Assembly: GCA_021495925.1 (NCBI GenBank)
Contig: JAKEKT010000120.1
Span: 1 to 64,000 of the forward strand
DNA: 64,000 nucleotides
Source of the DNA: Diplodia intermedia
Lineage: Eukaryota; Ascomycota; Dothideomycetes; Botryosphaeriales; Botryosphaeriaceae
Direction of reading: 5' to 3'
Position 1 is the stretch's first letter. Every line of letters begins with the position of its first letter. Below, piece by piece: positions 59,401-64,000 of this stretch. Both the position numbers and the translations under genes were made by a program. Under the pieces are notes generated by a model that was given only the letters and a program-made list of their open reading frames with translations, did no database searches and was not told the origin of the DNA.

Positions 59401-59921
59401 TTCTACTAGTATCTACGGCTATCTAGTGTAGTTAGTAACTAAGCTAACGGGGCTAAAAAGCCGAGGTTTAATTCTTAGTCGAGTAACCTCTATTTAGGGC
59501 TCTTTTTTAGATTTCTAAATTTAGAAGTAGAATTATATAGCTAGTTCGCTAGTAGTAATACTTCGACTAGTTATAATAAATAGTAAGTAAGTATCGGTCT
59601 TAGATAGAAGAAAGCTAAACGAATCTAACTAGCCGAGAAGGCCCTCTCTAAGAAGAGAGCTTACTTACTTTACTTTTTATCTTTATTTTCGCCGGTTTTT
59701 AAGCTTTCGCTTTATTTTATTTATCTTTTCTTTATCTTCTTTACGCTCTCTACTCTTCTTTAAGCTTTTAAGCACATCGTTTCTAGTACTCTTCTAGAAC
59801 CTTCTTTAGTATGTATATATCTAGATATATAGATAGAAGCGGGCCCTCTTAAGAAACCTCGTCTCTAATAGTTCTAGACTTTAGAGGGACGTTAAACTAA
59901 ATAAATAAAAAAAAAAATAAA
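53409..59921 (+). mobile_element. LINE (non-LTR retrotransposon) copy 2, full length, RIP-mutated
   Basis: 6513 bp, one base different in length from copy 1, in the same orientation, with its own perfect 13-bp target duplication and an A-rich (TAAA)n tail. The same coding traces occur at the same offsets: LDVKSVFNYV near 57213 and the reverse-transcriptase box at 57472-57486. The first catalytic Asp of that box reads Asn (YINDI), a G-to-A change. An RNase H trace (GNEYADRL) lies near 58715. Differences from copy 1 are mostly transitions. It inserted independently 88 bp from copy 1, as the separate target duplications show. Confidence 0.88.
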
Positions 59922-59934
59922 TATAGGGTTCTAT
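59922..59934. repeat. 13-bp target-site duplication, LINE copy 2, right
   Basis: Second copy of tatagggttctat, right after the tail. Confidence 0.9.
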
Positions 59935-62873
59935 AGCTAGGTCTATTTCTCGCTTAGAAGAACGTAGGGTTTAATAACGTTAAAAACTACTATAGTAGGT
60001 TTAGCGCTTACTCGAATAGATTTAGCGCTATCTACTTAGAATAGACGATAAGATAGCTCTTTAGACACGAGTCTAGATTCTATTATCTTAGTAATCGGGT
60101 TTTCGTTACTAGTCTTAATACTAGATTTTACCCCTACTAAAGATAAGGGTAATAGTTAAACTAGTAGTAACTACGGTCGATCGAATAGTTCTATAGATTT
60201 ATTAGACGCGTTCGCTAATACTAGCGAAAGCGTAGAGCTATATAGAGTCGTATCGTATATCTCGTCGAATACTACTATAAGAGAAACGTCGAAAGCGAGA
60301 TTATCTATTAAGAGTAATTATTCTTCTAAGAGACCTATTATTAAGATATAAGTACTACGCGTGCGTTTAATATATTTCTACTATAGTAGATATATACGCT
60401 AAATTATCTCTTCTTCGTAGCTTATAAAGAGCCCTATCTAGACGCGTAAGACTATCTTCTATAGACGCCCTAGCGAACGTATATCTATCGCACGCGTGTT
60501 TAGAGGCACGTATATATAAGTAACTACTCTAAATAGATAAAGGTTATCTACGTAAGGCTTCTTCTTATAGAGAAGCTTATACGGCGTTCTTATATCTTTA
60601 TTCGCGCGTGTTAAAGTTCTATTATAGACGTATACTTAATAGCGTATCGTCTTTAGCTATAGAAACCTTTACTACTCTAGCTTAAGCTCTAAACGCTTAA
60701 TAAGCGCAAAGTAAACCTTATAGAGAAGTACCCGCGTATACTTCGTAACTATATATACTCTTCTTTTAGATATATCGTTCTACTAGAGATAGTAAGAAAT
60801 AGTCTATTTAATTTTAATACTTTACTAAGTAAGCTCTTCGGCTAGTAGTATCTAAGAAGAGTTATTATTAATACGTATATATATAATAGCGACCTTCTAG
60901 TGCTCTCGCTATTATTTAAGAAGCTAGGCGTTTTATACTAGAAGTATTACGTAGCTCTTATTAATAAAGAGAACCTAACGATATCATAAATAATCGTTAG
61001 TTATTAATAGAACGGACGATTCTTCGTTTAACTCGCGTAGTTCTATGCTAAAAAAGTCGAGAAATAATCGTTAAAATAAGTAAGAAGCTTACTTATATCT
61101 ATAAGATATAGATGCTTACGAGAAATTACTTATAAGATATATATAATATAGATTAAGCTTATATATCGTTAAGATATATTCTTCTATAAGCTTAGAGAGC
61201 TTAAGAAGTATCTTCTTATTTATATAATTTATTAGACGATGCTAGTTCTCTAGTAAGGCTCGCTTTATTAAGTAGTAAGCGATAAGGGCCGCTACTATAG
61301 ATTATTCTAAGGCCTACGATAAGGTCTACTACGGCGTAGCTACCGCAGCCGTTATAAACATTATAATATCTATAGATATTATAGAGTTATACTAGCGAAG
61401 AACGTATAAGTCTTACTATATAGAAGTCTAGACGATCTCGCGATTATTTCGATTAAGTAGCTTACCGCTTATAATATTTATCTAGGCGCCGTAGCGGCGT
61501 AGACGAAAGAGCGATATAAGATTATACGATATTAAAGACACGTATAATATCTCGTCTAATACTAGATAGATTATCTAGCCCGTACTTAACTAATACGATA
61601 TCTTAATAGTACTAATCTTAAACGTCTTTATAAAGTCTATAAGGCCCTATACGAATAGATTAATATCTCTAGTATTATAGAGAAGTAAAAGATCGCATAT
61701 TATATATATTATTACGCTAGAATTAAGAATCTAATTCTTAGTAATATTCTAGATAAGTATCGTCTAGTAAAGAACTATCGAGACGACCTCTATTACTCTA
61801 GTAAAGTTAACGTTCTTAATTATCTTAGATTTCTTCTTCTTCTTAAGCTATTTAGAACGTAAATTAGAGTATTTAGTCTAGTAGTTATTACTCTAATAAT
61901 CTATCTTCTTATAGTATAGATAAGAGGTATCGAAAGACGATCTCTTAGAGATATTCTTAGCGATCTTATTTTACTTATTATCGTTACTAGATACGGGTAC
62001 GATAGAATAGGTCTAATACGAGGGGTCTTCTTATATATAAACGAATTACTATACGATCTCTTATATAAGATCTATAGGGTTCGAATAGGCCTATAGTAAC
62101 GTATACTACTACTAGTTATAAGTAGTAAGCTATCGTTAAGAAGCCTATTAAGTTTTATTTATAGTATATAAAAGATATAAGAGAATAAAGCCCTTAAATA
62201 TCTTAATACTCTAATTCTCTAGATAACGTAATTTATTCTAAAAGATAAGAATATAGTTCTTTATAGACGTATCTAGCTTAACGTTCTTTCTAAATAGATT
62301 AAACGCTTACTACTATAGATCGAGAGGCCTCTAGATATCTATAGATACTCTAATCTTTATAAAGATTATATAAAGTAACTCGTCGTCTCTCGCGGTAAGA
62401 TTATAGATACTTAGTACGACGCTCTTACGTAATAGCTATATTATCTTCTCTTAAAATATTATCTAGTAGATTCGTTATCTCTCGTCGTAGATATTAGTAG
62501 AGAGAAGCTTATACTTAAGCTATATAACGAGGCCTTAGATACGCGTAATAGCGAGAAGCTTATTACGCTAGAAGAGATAGTTTTCTAGACTAGTAAGAAT
62601 AGACGATATCTTTAGTAGCTATACTAAACCATCTTAGGTCTAGAAGACGTCGAGTTAACTAGTCGAAAGTATTATCGCTTAGATTATTATCGGCTAGAGC
62701 GAAGAGGTACTTATAGACGTATTATCTATAGAAGTATCTTCGTGCGACTCTATAACGATATTATAGACTATCTAATTAGAACTAGCGCTACGGCTACTTC
62801 TCGAATAACGGCGTAAATCGTATAGATAAATAACGAAGAAAGAAGAACGAAAGTTTAAAAAGAGCTTATAATA

Positions 62874-63070
62874 TATAGAACGCTAAGCGTACGAACGATT
62901 ACTACTAAATTAAGAAGCTATCTAAGCTACTTATATAGTAGTAATCTAAGCTACTAAATAAGGGGCCGGTAGCGTTTCGTAATAGGCCACCTACCGTAAG
63001 AAGCGGTGAATAGGCTGACTAAGCAGATGCCGTGCCTGCTTGCCGGTGGGGCCGTGCAGGGGCACCAACA
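62874..63070 (-). repeat. right (5') LTR of the copia element, 197 bp
   Basis: Gapless match to the left LTR. Here the inner (left) part shows the mutated T/A states and the outer part, from about 63000, keeps C/G states up to the terminal CAACA. Confidence 0.92.
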
Positions 63071-63075
63071 ATAAT
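63071..63075. repeat. 5-bp target-site duplication of the copia element, right copy
   Basis: ATAAT directly after the LTR's terminal CA; matches 44267-44271. Confidence 0.85.
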
Positions 63076-63301
63076 GCACGCGTGATGGGCACGCGAGGCG
63101 ATCCCTGTATCGATAAGTCGCGTTGCCCGGCGCAACCACCTGCCTGTCCAAGGAATCCTGTCGGGCGGCGACCATGACGATGGCGCCGCGCACGTCGCGC
63201 CGCGCCGAGCTGCTGCCCGCACGCGCAACTGACACACAGACGCGTCAATCTGCTGCGCATCAGCTCCACCGCGACTTTTGGATGCACCCTGTTCGTGAAA
63301 G

Positions 63302-64000
63302 ATGGTGATGCTCACGGGCGGGCAGGTCTCTATGGCCATATCCTCTTCTATAGGTACGCATCAGCAACCCACCTGCACGGTGCTTCGCTGTGGTTGCACA
63401 AGCCAAGCGGTCAATCTCTGGAGTATGCTGATCCCGCCCTGCAGTATTCATATTCACTTTCCTGCTTTTCCTCTCTGGGTACATCCTCCAACAGCAAACC
63501 GTACGCGGCATCCAGGAAGCCATCAAACCTCGCCTTCCCCAGCCCGCAAAAGCACCCGTGCCCGAGGAGCCTTTCAACCCAAATGCCCGGCTCGCGCGAG
63601 TGCTGGGATCCCGCGACCCGGCACACGAGAAGTTCATAGAAGACACCCAGGTTGACTGGAGAAAGCTCGGATATGTGCAGCTGGTGACGGACCATCGCGA
63701 TGTCTGCACTGCCGTCATGCAGTTCGCGGAGCTACAGCGAGAAAAGAGCCCCGCGAGCAGGGTCCTGCTATTCCCGAGGGACTGGATCGAGGATGAAGAG
63801 GAAGAGGATCCCTACCTTGAAACCAGCAGGAGACTACTGAGGGCAGCTGCGAGGCGATACAGAGTGGTTCTTAGGCCTGTCGATCCTGTCATCAAGGGCG
63901 ATGGAGGTATGTTATACCAACCTTGAAGAAGTGCCCATGTGGCTGATGCTGTAATCGTCCAGATTCAATTCCTCCGAGATATTCCCTCGCCAGCTTCTTT
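63302..64000 (+). CDS. family-8-type glycosyltransferase (Gnt1-like), 5' part
   Basis: Three exons are visible: 63302-63353, 63445-63906 and 63963 onward, leaving the window. Donors are gtacgc and gtatgt, with a gctgat branch point before ctgcag; phases fit. Spliced, the protein begins MVMLTGGQVSMAISSSIV and runs into a membrane anchor (FIFTFLLFLSGYIL). It is therefore a type II Golgi-type protein: the first intron joins start and anchor. After a stem come WRKLGYVQLVTDHRDVCTAVM and SRVLLFPRDWIEDEEEEDPY, then RYRVVLRPVDPVIKGDGDS, typical of fungal glycogenin/GlcNAc-transferase (Gnt1) relatives. The DxD catalytic motif should lie beyond the window. The copia LTR ends 232 bp upstream of the start codon, so the insertion sits in its promoter or 5' untranslated region. 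Confidence 0.78.

Larger units (their letters stand above)
44365..63000. other. RIP-mutated tract
   Basis: CA and TG dinucleotides are almost absent, TA is in great excess and CG remains common. No open frame of 60 codons exists in six frames over 18.6 kb. This is the mark of RIP acting at CpA on both strands. The edges lie inside the two LTRs. Confidence 0.92.
44272..63070 (-). mobile_element. Ty1/copia LTR retrotransposon, RIP-mutated, split by two LINE insertions
   Basis: Its bounds are 197-bp direct repeats with TG...CA ends and a 5-bp target duplication. The polarity is minus: an AG-only polypurine tract (44469-44477, read on the minus strand) lies just inside the left LTR. Reverse-transcriptase traces (TRNNY, then LLIYVDNLLITA; the active-site box at 45956-45945 reads YVDN where the family has YVDD) lie near 45.9-46.1 kb. 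Integrase traces (TPYKLLYKKKPYVDNLYLF) lie near 60.5-60.6 kb. Integrase before reverse transcriptase is the copia order. Subtracting the LINEs and their duplicated targets leaves about 5.7 kb, a normal copia length. Stops of TAG/TAA type fill every frame, so it is inactive. The gag part at 61-62.8 kb is too mutated to read with confidence. Confidence 0.85.

Noticed and set aside
44267..63075. Giant single element such as a Starship or large DNA transposon
   Set aside because: The LTRs, 5-bp duplication, polypurine tract, copia integrase and reverse-transcriptase order, and the LINE target duplications explain the whole block; no captain-type recombinase is seen.

Overview
The window is nuclear DNA of a filamentous ascomycete (Pezizomycotina). 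The evidence is short introns of about 50-130 bp with GTRNGT-type donors and CTGAC/CTAAC branch points, characteristically fungal families (a NACHT/STAND protein with ankyrin repeats, a Clr5-domain ankyrin protein, a P450 with several introns, an Rvs167-like BAR-SH3 protein), and an 18.8 kb repeat island mutated by repeat-induced point mutation (RIP). The species cannot be named from this sequence.

Layout. Positions 1-110 are the edge of another RIP-mutated tract. From 705 to 44,266 the DNA is gene-bearing and GC-balanced: an amidase-signature protein that has lost two of three catalytic residues (705-3240, -); isoprenylcysteine methyltransferase (6176-7238, -); a membrane protein with four identical-spacing Cys modules that I do not recognise (8300-9073, -); a decayed short-chain dehydrogenase (9826-10530, +); a four-exon cytochrome P450 (11399-13328, -); a maltose-type O-acetyltransferase (14697-15663, -); a RING/three-zinc-finger/SH3 protein (17614-20939, -); an AMPK-type glycogen-binding (CBM48) protein with a C-terminal membrane anchor (24002-26223, +); a BAR-SH3 protein (28951-30633, -) divergent from an Mte1/ZGRF1-type protein (31010-32851, +); a Clr5-ankyrin protein (34315-37512, +) convergent with a NACHT-ankyrin protein (38879-42216, -); and Prp38 (42571-43353, -).

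The island at 44,272-63,070 is one Ty1/copia LTR retrotransposon on the minus strand. It has 197-bp LTRs, TG...CA ends and a 5-bp target duplication ATAAT. Two full-length LINEs of about 6.5 kb lie inside it, both on the plus strand and each with its own perfect 13-bp target duplication. All three elements are heavily RIP-mutated and hold no open frame. The RIP tract stops inside each LTR. To the right, 232 bp beyond the LTR, a family-8 glycosyltransferase gene starts at 63,302 and runs off the window.

The genes do not form one pathway. Several are housekeeping (CaaX processing, splicing, endocytosis, recombination). The two ankyrin genes next to the repeat island suggest an accessory segment of the kind that carries self/non-self recognition genes in fungi. 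The best candidates for something undescribed are the four-module Cys membrane protein, the tail-anchored CBM48 protein and the amidase pseudoenzyme.
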